DNA of 64,000 bases, taken from positions 47,784 to 111,783 of the forward strand of contig JBOHRF010000001.1 of the NCBI GenBank assembly GCA_050732575.1. Direction: 5' to 3'. Positions 55,215-63,905 of this stretch are shown one piece after another; position 1 is the first letter of the stretch; each line of letters opens with the position of its first letter. A model generated the notes under the pieces. The model did not search any database. It was not told the DNA's origin and worked only from the letters and a program-made list of their open reading frames with translations. The stretch is from JBBDWZ01 sp050732575. GTDB lineage: Bacteria; Gemmatimonadota; Gemmatimonadetes; Longimicrobiales; RSA9. A program made the position numbers and the translations under genes.

Positions 55215-57475
55215 GGATCGAGCACGAGGATGCGTCCATCCTGAAACGCGCGCAGCGAGATATGGCCGCTCCGATCGGTTCGAAACACCTGCACGCCGGC
55301 CGCCTCGAGTCGGTGCACGATGGTGGGAGCTGGATGCCCATACCGATTGCCGCGTCCGGCTGAGATCAGCGCGAAGCGCGGCGAGCTGACCCGCAGCCAG
55401 GCATCACCCGTGGCCGTGCGACTGCCGTGATGCCCGACCTTGAGCAAATCTACGTCGAGTCGCGCACCATATTGGCGCACCAATGCATCTTCCACCGAGG
55501 CTGGCGCATCACCGGTAAAAAGTGCGGAAAACTGACCGAAGCCCAGCCGGAAAACGATCGAATAGTCGTTCGGGTCCATACCAACGTCAAGCGCGCGACC
55601 GGTTGGGTGCAGAACCTCGATGGTCAGACCATCGAAGGTAATGCGCGTGCCGGCTCGTCCTACCAGCCACGAGTCGGGCGCCTTGCCCGGTGCATCGTGA
55701 CCGAGTGCAGCGCGCGCGCCACGTCCGCTGTCCGCGTCCAGCACGATACGCGTCTCCAGGATCTGCATCACTGCGCGTGCGCCACCGATGTGATCGAGGT
55801 GTGGATGCGTCAGCACCAGCAAGTCCAGGGTACTGGCGCCGCGCTGGAGCAAGAAGGGCACCACGCGAGCCAGTCCGGCGTCGTGACGATCCGATGTTGG
55901 ACCGGCGTCCACGAGCAGCCAGCGGCCGCGTGGTGAGCGAATGGCAAACGCGTCGCCTTGCCCGACATCAATGGCGTGAATGTCGATGCTGTCCGGAGTA
56001 CGCGAGGGCAGGAACGGCCAGCCAATGGGCAGCACACTGGCCAGTCCCAGTGTGGCCATCCATCGGAACCGCGGCCTCAAAAACCAGATGCTGCGCCACA
56101 CGATCACACCAAGTACGAGCGCACCGAGCCAGGCGCTCACCGTGACGCGGGTAACATAGATATGTCCACCGGGCACGGCCGCAGCCAGGGCGGCGGTATC
56201 TTCCAGACGAATCAGCAGCAAACGTGTACCGTCGGCAAGAAAGCTGGCCGCGCCCGGCCAGGCCGCGCTTACAGCCAGCGCCAGGGCAGCTGCGGGCACA
56301 GCCAATGACACGAGTGGCAGCGCAACCAGGTTGGCGGGCACGGCGATGAAGCTGACCTGCCCGAAATGAAAGGCCACGATGGGTGTGGTGGCCAGGCTGG
56401 CCGCGGTGCTGGTGGCCACGGCATCGCGCAAAACCAGAGGCAACGAAACCGGCATGCGCTCGATCATGGGTTTGCGCCACAACACAATGCCCAGCAGTCC
56501 CGCGAACGACAACTGGAAGCCAGCGTCGAGCAGCGCCAGCGGATCGTATACCAGAATGGCGAGCGCAGCGGCGGCGATGAGACCGAGCGGATGTGCCGGG
56601 CGTTGCGCGACGCGCGCCACCAGAACCAGCACGATTTGCAGGGCTGCGCGCACAGCTGGATAGGGCGCACCCAGGAACAACACGTAGGCGCACGAACCCA
56701 GTGCAGCGAGCGCGCCACTCCAGACTACTGGCAGTCGCATTACTGCAGCCAGCAAGGCGAGTACAGCAGCGACCAGGGCCACGTGCGTCCCGGAGATGGC
56801 GAGCAGATGCGCCAGGCCAGAAGCGCCAAAGTCGCGTTTGACTTTGGGATCGATTTCATCGCGCTGCGCAATCAGCAACGCTGCGGCCAGGGGCGCCTGC
56901 TCCCCAAACAGTTGCGCGATGCGTGCGGCTGTTTGTCCCCGCAGCTGCGCCAACCAATCGTGACCCGAAGAGAGCTGCCAGGATTGAACGGACAGCACAC
57001 CGCGCGCGGGCGCGATGGGACTCGCGTTCAAGTCGGCCCACCATTCGCCGCGCACGCTGATGACCTGGCCGGCACGCAACGTTTCGTTTCCACGGGCCCG
57101 CGCCATCAACAAACGAACCGGCCCCGCGCAGGATCGGCCCTGCAGTTGGCTGAGCGCCAACCACGCGCTGCGCGAGTTGGCCTCGAGCAGTGCACCGCTA
57201 ACCTGCACGGTCGCGCCATCGCGTAACCCGCGCCGGCAATCGCGCTCGCGTTGGGCCAGGGCGAGGCATGCCAGGAGCGCGCCGGTCAGGCCAAAGGCAG
57301 CGCTATGAGACCAGGTGACGCGCAACGCAGCCGCGCGTCGCCGCGTTCCCAACAGGACGACCAGTACGGCCAACCCGCAGAGCAGCGCCGGCAGTGGCGC
57401 AATGCGCAGCAGCACGGCCCAAGCGATGCCGCCCGCATACCACAGCGTGAGTGTGGTCAGAGTGGGCAGGGCCAT
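55211..57475 (-). CDS. comEC: ComEC/Rec2-type DNA-uptake channel protein
   Basis: The protein of about 754 aa has N-terminal helices, a DUF4131 region (~65-170), and a Competence domain with many membrane segments (~210-480: HLLAISGTHVALVAA, LGAPYPAVRAALQI, LDAGFQLSFAGLLG). A C-terminal metallo-beta-lactamase domain (~520-754) carries LTHPHLDHIGG and KVGHHGSRTATGD. It transports single-stranded DNA across the inner membrane during natural transformation. ATG 57475 sits four bases beyond the T-run of the miaB terminator and lacks a good ribosome-binding site, so the true start or promoter is uncertain. No comEA is in the window. Confidence 0.9.
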   Translation of the reverse strand: MALPTLTTLTLWYAGGIAWAVLLRIAPLPALLCGLAVLVVLLGTRRRAAALRVTWSHSAAFGLTGALLACLALAQRERDCRRGLRDGATVQVSGALLEANSRSAWLALSQLQGRSCAGPVRLLMARARGNETLRAGQVISVRGEWWADLNASPIAPARGVLSVQSWQLSSGHDWLAQLRGQTAARIAQLFGEQAPLAAALLIAQRDEIDPKVKRDFGASGLAHLLAISGTHVALVAAVLALLAAVMRLPVVWSGALAALGSCAYVLFLGAPYPAVRAALQIVLVLVARVAQRPAHPLGLIAAAALAILVYDPLALLDAGFQLSFAGLLGIVLWRKPMIERMPVSLPLVLRDAVATSTAASLATTPIVAFHFGQVSFIAVPANLVALPLVSLAVPAAALALAVSAAWPGAASFLADGTRLLLIRLEDTAALAAAVPGGHIYVTRVTVSAWLGALVLGVIVWRSIWFLRPRFRWMATLGLASVLPIGWPFLPSRTPDSIDIHAIDVGQGDAFAIRSPRGRWLLVDAGPTSDRHDAGLARVVPFLLQRGASTLDLLVLTHPHLDHIGGARAVMQILETRIVLDADSGRGARAALGHDAPGKAPDSWLVGRAGTRITFDGLTIEVLHPTGRALDVGMDPNDYSIVFRLGFGQFSALFTGDAPASVEDALVRQYGARLDVDLLKVGHHGSRTATGDAWLRVSSPRFALISAGRGNRYGHPAPTIVHRLEAAGVQVFRTDRSGHISLRAFQDGRILVLDP

Positions 57476-57476
57476 G

Positions 57477-57513
57477 GCAAAACAAGACGCGCCGAACCTG
57501 GGGCTCGGCGCGT
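57477..57513 (-). terminator. Intrinsic terminator between miaB and comEC
   Basis: On the minus strand ACGCGCCGA and TCGGCGCGT form a nine-pair stem (plus positions 57505-57513 and 57487-57495), followed by CTTGTTTT. It ends 26 bases past the miaB stop, and the comEC ATG follows at once. Confidence 0.85.
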
Positions 57514-57538
57514 TGAAGAACAAAGGGCTCGCTGCGGA

Positions 57539-58984
57539 TCAGGCCACGCGGAATGCCGACTCGTGCACTTCCTCTCCGGTAAAGGTGGCGCCGCTGGTGG
57601 CGCGCAGTCGCACGTGCGTGAACTCTCCGATGCGCGACTCAACACCGGCAAAGGCCACCACTTTGTTGGCTTCGGTCCGACCCAAAACGTCACCGGCGCT
57701 GCGCGCGGCCCGCTCGATGAGAACGTCCACCGTGCGGCCCACTTCGGCGCGGTTGATTTCCGCCTGTATGCCACGGTGCAAGGCAATAATGCGCTCGAGC
57801 CGATCTTGCGCCTCCTCATCGGGCACCCATTGCTCACTGGGCAGGCGCGTTGCCGGTGTGCCCTCGCGCCGCGAGTACTTGTACAGGTACGCGTCATCGT
57901 AGCGAACTGTGCGCATCAGCTCGAGCGTGGCCTGATATTCGTCTGCAGTTTCTCCCGGGAACGCCACGATCACGTCGGTGGACAGCGCAATGTTGGGAAC
58001 GGCATTGCGCACGCGCTCGAGCTTCTCCAGATACGTCTCCACGGTGTAGCGGCGCAGCATGCGTTTGAGCGTGCGGTTGTGCCCGGATTGCACGGGCAGA
58101 TGGAGTTGCTTGCACACGGCCGACTCAGCCGCCATGACTTCCACCAGGTCATCCGTGAAGTCGTTGGGGTGCGGCGATGTGAAGCGAACGCGGCGGATAC
58201 CGTCCACGCGCGCAACTGCGCGCAGCAGACGCGCGAAGTTCCACTCGCCGTGCTCGTACGAGTTCACGGTTTGGCCGAGCAGGACGACCTCCGGAATGCC
58301 CTGCTCTGCCAGGCTGCGTACCTCGTCCAGGATGCGTTCCGGATCGCGATTCTTTTCCGGGCCGCGCACGTATGGCACTATGCAGTACGTGCACCGGTAG
58401 TTGCAGCCGCGCTGCACGGGCACCCAGGCGCTCACGCGCGACGTACGATGAACCTCCAGGCCCTCGTAGTTCTCGTGCGCGGCGAATTCCAGCATGGCCA
58501 GGCGCGGCGGTACCGCCGTGTGCGGTGCCTCTTCAGTCAGAACGGGCAGAGCTCGCCGCTCGCGTGACGCGTGACGCGTGACGCGTGACGCGTGTTGCGG
58601 GCTTGGACGGAGCTGCGCCAGCGCCTCCGGCAACGTGCGGTACATATCCGGACCCATTACCAGCTCGACATATGCGGCACGCTCGAGCAATTGCGTGCCC
58701 ATACGCTGCGCCATGCACCCGGTTACACCAATGACGACGTCGGGTCGCTCTTGCTTGATGCGCGCCAACTCGCCCACGCGTCCAATGACACGCTGTTCGG
58801 CGTGGTCGCGAATCGCACACGTGTTGACCAGGATGACATCGGCTTCCTCGGGCGAGTGCACCAGGACATACCCGGCACGGGCCAGGATACCCTGCATCAC
58901 TTCGCCATCGGCGATGTTCATCTGACAGCCATACGTTTCGACGTAGGCTTTTCTAGTGTGTGTCAGCACGTGGGGCGAATCCAT
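57539..58984 (-). CDS. miaB: tRNA-2-methylthio-N6-dimethylallyladenosine synthase
   Basis: The 481-aa protein has an N-terminal MTTase domain with three cluster cysteines (ETYGCQMN, NTCAIRDH, GCMAQR). The radical SAM motif CNYRCTYC lies at ~196-203, with VPYVRGPE after it, and a C-terminal TRAM domain (GRTEANKVVAFAG to the end) completes it. It thiomethylates A37 of tRNAs reading U-starting codons. Residues ~131-142 (HASRVTRHASRE) sit in the linker between the first two domains and are encoded by a 7-bp tandem repeat; most homologues lack this insert, and the protein is somewhat long for the family. Confidence 0.96.
   Translation of the reverse strand: MDSPHVLTHTRKAYVETYGCQMNIADGEVMQGILARAGYVLVHSPEEADVILVNTCAIRDHAEQRVIGRVGELARIKQERPDVVIGVTGCMAQRMGTQLLERAAYVELVMGPDMYRTLPEALAQLRPSPQHASRVTRHASRERRALPVLTEEAPHTAVPPRLAMLEFAAHENYEGLEVHRTSRVSAWVPVQRGCNYRCTYCIVPYVRGPEKNRDPERILDEVRSLAEQGIPEVVLLGQTVNSYEHGEWNFARLLRAVARVDGIRRVRFTSPHPNDFTDDLVEVMAAESAVCKQLHLPVQSGHNRTLKRMLRRYTVETYLEKLERVRNAVPNIALSTDVIVAFPGETADEYQATLELMRTVRYDDAYLYKYSRREGTPATRLPSEQWVPDEEAQDRLERIIALHRGIQAEINRAEVGRTVDVLIERAARSAGDVLGRTEANKVVAFAGVESRIGEFTHVRLRATSGATFTGEEVHESAFRVA
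58561..58594. repeat. Heptanucleotide tandem repeat inside miaB
   Basis: CGCGTGA is repeated four times (58561-58588) followed by CGCGTG, all within the coding region of the inter-domain linker. Because the unit is 7 bp, gain or loss of one copy shifts the reading frame. Confidence 0.9.
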
Positions 58985-59035
58985 GTTTCGTTGCGACAGA
59001 ATCGAGCGTCAGGCAGGCTGCACCGGGCGCGCGTG

Positions 59036-60232
59036 CTACCGCCCGAAAAGTGATACGGACGCAGAAAAACGCCAGAAGTTCTCGGTGAGCCCACCACTGA
59101 TGCTGCCATCCCAGCCCGAACGGTGGCCGCGCTCGATCGCCAGATCGCCGACCGCGAGCGGGCCAAAGTCATCGCTGGCCAGTCGAAGGCCGAGGCCGAG
59201 GGAAACGGCCCACTCACCGGCCGGTTCGTCACCCGACAGCGCGAACGGCAACTGGGCGAATCGATAGCCGACGCGCAAGGGGAAGATGCGGGTGCCCGAG
59301 CGCAGCTGTTCCCACTCCACCCCACCGCCGGCCTCCCACACCGGCCGCGCGCCAATGCGCACATCGGATGGCGTGCCGGCGGTCGCGAAGTCTTCCGATT
59401 CACTCCAACCTGTGTATTGAAAGCCCGCTGTAGCCATCAGGCGGGGTGCGATCATGGCACCTGCGCCCAACGCAAACCGGAGCGGCATGTCGTAGGTGCG
59501 GCTGGTTATGGCATCGGTCTGCGGCTCGGCATCCAGGTCACCGCTGAACGTGACGGAACCAGCCACGCGCAGTGCATTGGAAACATCGAGACGAACGCCC
59601 AGTGCACCCAGTAGGCCACCATACTCCCAGTCGGAGATGCGGGCAAAGGGCGCAAATTGAAGAGCGGAATCCGGGAACGTGCGCGTGATGGATCGCTGGA
59701 GATTTCCGGTATAGAGACCAAACGCAGCACCCACCGAGAGCGCGGCCGAGACTTCATACGCCGCGGACAGACGGACCTGAGCCAGGGCACCGTCCGCCGA
59801 TACCAACTCGCGCGTGGCCACGCGATCGCCACCAATGATTTCTTCTCCGTCCGCTACCACCGACCATGACTGCTCGAGGAAACCACCATATCCCAAACCC
59901 AGTACCAGGCGCGAGCGGATCGGGTACAACAACTGGATCAGCGGAAAGCGCGTGCCTTCCACATCATCAACGCGATTATCCAGCTCGTCAGATCCGAAAA
60001 ACGGTTGCAGCATGGCGGACACACCGCGTCGGCGGATGCCCCCCAGGTCGGCCGGATTGGTCAGGGAAGTATTGAGACCCGGCAGTCCGGTGCCAATCGA
60101 ACCGAGCGCACGTGCGCGTGGATCGATGGGATCCACGGCAACGCCCAGGCCGCGCATACCAAACAGCGATTGCGCGCTTGCGGGTGCGGCCGCGCCCAGG
60201 AGCGCCAGCAAAACGAAGGCGCGCAACTTCAT
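59036..60232 (-). CDS. Outer-membrane protein, PorV/FadL-like barrel
   Basis: The 398-aa protein has a signal peptide (ending APASAQS) and then MRGLGV..PIDPRARALGSIGTGLPGLNTSLTNPADLGGIRRRGVS. This contains the NPADLG turn and the short beta strands of PorV/FadL-type outer-membrane barrels. It ends in FSASVSLFGR. The ligand is unknown. Its ATG overlaps the stop of the lipoprotein gene, suggesting that the two act together at the outer membrane. Confidence 0.7.
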   Translation of the reverse strand: MKLRAFVLLALLGAAAPASAQSLFGMRGLGVAVDPIDPRARALGSIGTGLPGLNTSLTNPADLGGIRRRGVSAMLQPFFGSDELDNRVDDVEGTRFPLIQLLYPIRSRLVLGLGYGGFLEQSWSVVADGEEIIGGDRVATRELVSADGALAQVRLSAAYEVSAALSVGAAFGLYTGNLQRSITRTFPDSALQFAPFARISDWEYGGLLGALGVRLDVSNALRVAGSVTFSGDLDAEPQTDAITSRTYDMPLRFALGAGAMIAPRLMATAGFQYTGWSESEDFATAGTPSDVRIGARPVWEAGGGVEWEQLRSGTRIFPLRVGYRFAQLPFALSGDEPAGEWAVSLGLGLRLASDDFGPLAVGDLAIERGHRSGWDGSISGGLTENFWRFSASVSLFGR

Positions 60233-61548
60233 GGGCTCTGCTCCGTCGAGATGGTCAAGACCAGGCGCAGGCGCGGCCCCGGGCGGAAATTGGCATAGCC
60301 GAACGTCAACGCTTCCGGGATGGTGAGCAATGCAAGTTGTCGGGGCACGCGCCCGCTCGCTGTCGTGGCCGTGTCTGCGATCAAGGCATCCACGTATCCT
60401 GTAACGGGCACGGCCACCGGTGCGCCCGCATCGGTCGTGGTAAAGCGCGTGCGCGCCACCGCCGCGCTCGCGCCCGCTGACTGGTTGGGAAGCGGCGCAA
60501 TGGGCGAGCGCTCCAGGGGCACGTTGGGTGTTTCGAGCAGCATGGTGGCATTCACCACGATCGAATCATCGGGCGAAAACCCGAGCGCCGATCCGGTTGG
60601 CGCAAGCAGCAGTTCCGCCTGATTGATGAACGCATCGCGCAACCGCAACGTGCAGCCCGTACCGGGACACGGAATCATCAGGTCACGCAATTCCAGCAAA
60701 CGCAACATGCCGCGCCAGGCCGGCACACCGGACACCGTGATCTGGCCCGAGACCGATGCGGGTGCGGGATTGAAGACGAACGTGGAACCGATCGGATCGA
60801 GCGAGGTCACCACTGTTGTATCCGGCCGAATCCGCGATTTGCCGTTGAGCCGCAGCGTAGCCGCAGTCACCCGCACGCTGGCACCGCCGGCCCCGGCCTG
60901 ATCGAACGTCAGCAACGTGCCGCGCGCACTGGTAGCCGTATCCGTCAGAGCAACGATCATCGCACTGTCCAGCGGCACTGTCAGGCTGTCCGTACCGGCG
61001 CTCCAATTCGACGCGCCAATCTGGGCCGCACGCGCGCCACCCGGCTGACTCCACGGCAACTGCACGCCACCCGTGTCAATGCGCAGAGTCCAGTTTGCGG
61101 AGGAGGCTTCCCAATCCTGCGCTGTGCGATACACGCCAAACGTGCCCGAGCCCCGGCTGGCCAGCGTGTCAACCCTCAGCAGCAAATAACCGCTTGGAAA
61201 TCTCACGACCGAGTCCGTGCGCAAGGTGCCAGCCGAGTCACGCACCTGCAGCGTGGTGGGCAGCGTGCCGTAACGATACAGCGCGTTGGCACTGACCACG
61301 CCTTCGAAGTTGCGCATTACCTGCACCAGGCGTGGCACGACTTCCGATGCATCCGCGTAGCCCGAAAAAGCCGTATCGAAAGCCAGGAACTGGGCGGGCT
61401 CGAGAATGACCTCGAACGTTACCACGTCGCCCGGTGGCAGGAGCGGTCCGCCAATGTCGGTTGGATCTTCCTCGGTGCAGCCAAACAGCACGGCCATGCA
61501 GACCAATACCATCAGTGTGCGTACGTACCGACTCATGGATCCCATCAT
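60229..61548 (-). CDS. Exported lipoprotein of unknown function
   Basis: The protein of about 439 aa has a lipobox (VLFGC, Cys ~24) after a basic N-terminus, followed by an acidic Thr/Pro linker and a beta-rich body without catalytic motifs that I recognise. A GTGCTL segment (~314) contains paired Cys residues with IPCPG. ATG 61548 overlaps the cdd stop (ATGATG, with GAGGAC upstream); ATG 61536 is an alternative. It is followed by an outer-membrane barrel gene with a four-base overlap, so it probably lies on the inner face of the outer membrane and partners that protein. Confidence 0.75.
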   Translation of the reverse strand: MMGSMSRYVRTLMVLVCMAVLFGCTEEDPTDIGGPLLPPGDVVTFEVILEPAQFLAFDTAFSGYADASEVVPRLVQVMRNFEGVVSANALYRYGTLPTTLQVRDSAGTLRTDSVVRFPSGYLLLRVDTLASRGSGTFGVYRTAQDWEASSANWTLRIDTGGVQLPWSQPGGARAAQIGASNWSAGTDSLTVPLDSAMIVALTDTATSARGTLLTFDQAGAGGASVRVTAATLRLNGKSRIRPDTTVVTSLDPIGSTFVFNPAPASVSGQITVSGVPAWRGMLRLLELRDLMIPCPGTGCTLRLRDAFINQAELLLAPTGSALGFSPDDSIVVNATMLLETPNVPLERSPIAPLPNQSAGASAAVARTRFTTTDAGAPVAVPVTGYVDALIADTATTASGRVPRQLALLTIPEALTFGYANFRPGPRLRLVLTISTEQSP

Positions 61549-61952
61549 GCGCGCGCGTCCTCGGGCGGATATTCGAAGGGCACGGGCAACAATTCCGCCA
61601 GCGTCCAGTGCTGGGTGGCTCCATCGGGCGCCACGGATACGATCTGGAGCGACGGCGCAAACTCGGACAGTACCTGGCGGCACACTCCGCAGGGCGTGGC
61701 CGGCTCGCGCGCATCCGTCACCAATACCAGGATTTGAAAGTCGCGCCGCCCCGCGGCCACTGCGCTGCCCAGAGCAACGCGTTCCGCGCAAAGTGTGGCG
61801 CCAAAAGACTGGTTCTCTACATTGCAACCGCAAAACACATCTCCGTCAGGTGTCTGTAATGCACAGCCTACGCGAAAGCGGGAGAAGGGGGCGTAGGCTC
61901 GCTGCTGCACGGCGCGAGCCGCAGCAATCAACGACTTGTACCTATCATCCAT
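61545..61952 (-). CDS. cdd: Cytidine deaminase
   Basis: The 135-aa protein has the zinc-binding motifs GATLCAERVAL (Cys and catalytic Glu) and PCGVCRQVL (two Cys), plus YAPFSRFRVGCAL near the N-terminus. It deaminates cytidine and deoxycytidine to uridine forms. It overlaps alr by eight bases. The size is normal for the homotetrameric family. Confidence 0.97.
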   Translation of the reverse strand: MDDRYKSLIAAARAVQQRAYAPFSRFRVGCALQTPDGDVFCGCNVENQSFGATLCAERVALGSAVAAGRRDFQILVLVTDAREPATPCGVCRQVLSEFAPSLQIVSVAPDGATQHWTLAELLPVPFEYPPEDARA

Positions 61953-63075
61953 TCGCTCGCTCCAGGCGAGGCAGTCGGGGCGTCAGCCCGGTCAGGATTT
62001 CGTAGCTGATGGTTTCGGCCTGGGCAGCAACATCATCGACGGTGATCTCTTCGTCACCATCCCGGCCAATGAACGTGACCTCATCCCCGGCTTGCACACC
62101 CGGTACGCCGGTCACATCTACCACGGTCAGGTCCATCGAGATCCTTCCAATCACCTTTACTCTGTTGCCGCGCACAATGGCCTGGCCGCGGTTGCTCAAA
62201 CTGCGTGGCAAACCATCCCCGTAACCGATCCCGATCGTGGCCCAGGTTTCCGGCGCGCGTGCTGCATGCGTTGCGCCATACCCCACAGAGGTTCCCGGGG
62301 GTACAGAGCGGACCAGAACCACGCGGGCGCGCACCGCAGCCACCGCCTGCGGCGCGGGCACTTCCGGTCGGTTCCGAGCCGGGTGTCCGCCATACAGGAA
62401 AATGCCAGGCCGCACGGCATCGGCGGCAAATTCCGGCCAGCGCAATGCAGCCGCGCTGTTGGCCGCGTGCACCATCAGGTTCTCCCGGGACACGGGTAGC
62501 TGGGCGATGGCATCGTGAAAACGCTCCCATTGCGTGGCCGTGGTCGCACGCTCGGCCGCATCCGCGCCCTGGAAATGCGTGTACACGCCTGTCCAGCGCA
62601 GGTGCTGGGAACAGAACGCGCGAACCGCGGGAGACCACACTCCGGTTTCCCGCCAGTCGAACCCGGCGCGACCCATACCCGTGTCAATTTCCAGGTGGAA
62701 GTCGAGGAACTCGCTCTGCTCGGCCAACCCGGCCCAGCGCTGCAAGCTCGCTAGATCGGATAGGGCGATGCTCAGCCGCTCGTGGGCCGCCTCAGCCAAC
62801 GCCTGAGACGTGAGCGGGCTGAATACGACGATTGGGCGTCGCACCCCGGCGGCACGCAATGCGGTGCCTTCACTGACGGCCGCCACACCGTAGCCCCACG
62901 GCTTGAACGGATCGAGCTGACGCACGACCCACGCCGCCCCCAGCCCATAGCCATCGGCCTTGACCATTGGCAGAATCGCCGTGCGCGCACCGACGCGCGC
63001 CCGGATGGTCTCGAAATTGGCGCGCAGGGCAGATGCGTTAACCTCGATCCAGGCACGAGCTTGCGCGTTTGACAT
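61945..63075 (-). CDS. alr: Alanine racemase
   Basis: The protein of about 376 aa has the PLP lysine in MVKADGYGLGA near ~38. The catalytic Tyr region YGATHAA lies near the C-terminal domain, as do the RISMDLTVVDVTG and GDEVTFIG segments. It makes D-alanine for peptidoglycan. The start is ATG 63075; the frame to 63126 overlaps mazG and is rejected. Its promoter overlaps that of the divergent mazG. Confidence 0.96.
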   Translation of the reverse strand: MSNAQARAWIEVNASALRANFETIRARVGARTAILPMVKADGYGLGAAWVVRQLDPFKPWGYGVAAVSEGTALRAAGVRRPIVVFSPLTSQALAEAAHERLSIALSDLASLQRWAGLAEQSEFLDFHLEIDTGMGRAGFDWRETGVWSPAVRAFCSQHLRWTGVYTHFQGADAAERATTATQWERFHDAIAQLPVSRENLMVHAANSAAALRWPEFAADAVRPGIFLYGGHPARNRPEVPAPQAVAAVRARVVLVRSVPPGTSVGYGATHAARAPETWATIGIGYGDGLPRSLSNRGQAIVRGNRVKVIGRISMDLTVVDVTGVPGVQAGDEVTFIGRDGDEEITVDDVAAQAETISYEILTGLTPRLPRLERANG

Positions 63076-63098
63076 AGACCGCAAAAGACGTTTAGTAT
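63069..63098 (+). promoter_or_regulatory. Promoter of mazG
   Basis: TTGACA at 63069-63074 and TAGTAT at 63093-63098 are 18 bases apart. The predicted start at ~63105 lies only 3-6 bases before the mazG start codons, so the transcript would have almost no leader. Confidence 0.55.
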
Positions 63099-63122
63099 AG
63101 GCCGACTGTGATGCCGTCGCAA
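63094..63122 (-). promoter_or_regulatory. Promoter of alr
   Basis: On the minus strand TTGCGA (63122-63117) and TATACT (63099-63094) are 17 bases apart. Transcription would start near 63087, 12 bases before the alr ATG. The -10 boxes of alr and mazG overlap face to face. Confidence 0.6.
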
Positions 63123-63905
63123 CCAAACCCGCCTCTGCCTGACAGCGCCTCCTCGCCGAGCGGACCCACCCTGGATCGAGCGCTCGAGCTCGTCCGCTTT
63201 CTCCGTCAGAATTGCTCCTGGGACGCCGCCCAGACTCCCCAATCGCTGGTGCCTTATCTGCTGGAAGAAGCGCATGAGGTGGCCGATGCCGTGGCCGAAA
63301 CCAATGCCGCCGAACTGGCCGCGGAGCTGGGTGACCTGCTGCTCAACGTGGCGTTCCAAATCGTGCTGGCGGAGGAGAGCGGTGACTTCCAGGCCGAAAC
63401 CGTGGTCGCGCGGCTCGAGGAGAAAATGCGCCGCCGCCATCCGCACCTGTTTGGCCTGGGCGAACGCGTGGACTGGGAAACGCTCAAAGCGCAGGAACGG
63501 CGAGAACGAGCGGACTCCGTGCTGCACGGGCTGGCGCGAGGCCTCGATCCCTTGTCCAAAGCCCATCGCATCCAGGAGCGCGTGAGCACGGTCGGCTTCG
63601 ATTGGTCCGATGCGCAGGGCGCGTTTGCCAAAGTCGCAGAAGAACTGGAAGAAGTCCGCCAGGCGCTGGAGCAGGAGCCATCGCCCGCGCTGGAGGAAGA
63701 GCTGGGCGATCTGCTCTTTGCCGTAGTCAATCTCACACGTCTGGCAGGCACGCACGCGTTGCACGCGTTGCAGCAGGCCAACCGCAAATTCAGCGCGCGC
63801 TTCGAAGCGCTCGAAGTGCTGGCCCACGAACGCGGCATCGTGCTCGGTGAAGCAAGCCTCGAACAACTCGATGTCTTGTGGGAGGAAGTGAAGCGGCGGG
63901 CGTAG
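63108..63905 (+). CDS. mazG: Nucleoside triphosphate pyrophosphohydrolase MazG
   Basis: The 265-aa protein has two MazG domains. The first is the LLEEAHEVADAV and AELGDLLLNVAFQ pair with EKMRRRHPHLFG after it (~47-120). The second is EELEEVRQAL and EEELGDLLFAVVN (~185-215). The Glu/Asp residues bind Mg. It hydrolyses NTPs to NMP and pyrophosphate, cleaning the nucleotide pool. GTG 63108 or ATG 63111 can start it. The last codons, including the TAG stop, form the first unit of the 9-bp repeat that runs to the window end. Confidence 0.95.
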   Translation: MMPSQPNPPLPDSASSPSGPTLDRALELVRFLRQNCSWDAAQTPQSLVPYLLEEAHEVADAVAETNAAELAAELGDLLLNVAFQIVLAEESGDFQAETVVARLEEKMRRRHPHLFGLGERVDWETLKAQERRERADSVLHGLARGLDPLSKAHRIQERVSTVGFDWSDAQGAFAKVAEELEEVRQALEQEPSPALEEELGDLLFAVVNLTRLAGTHALHALQQANRKFSARFEALEVLAHERGIVLGEASLEQLDVLWEEVKRRA

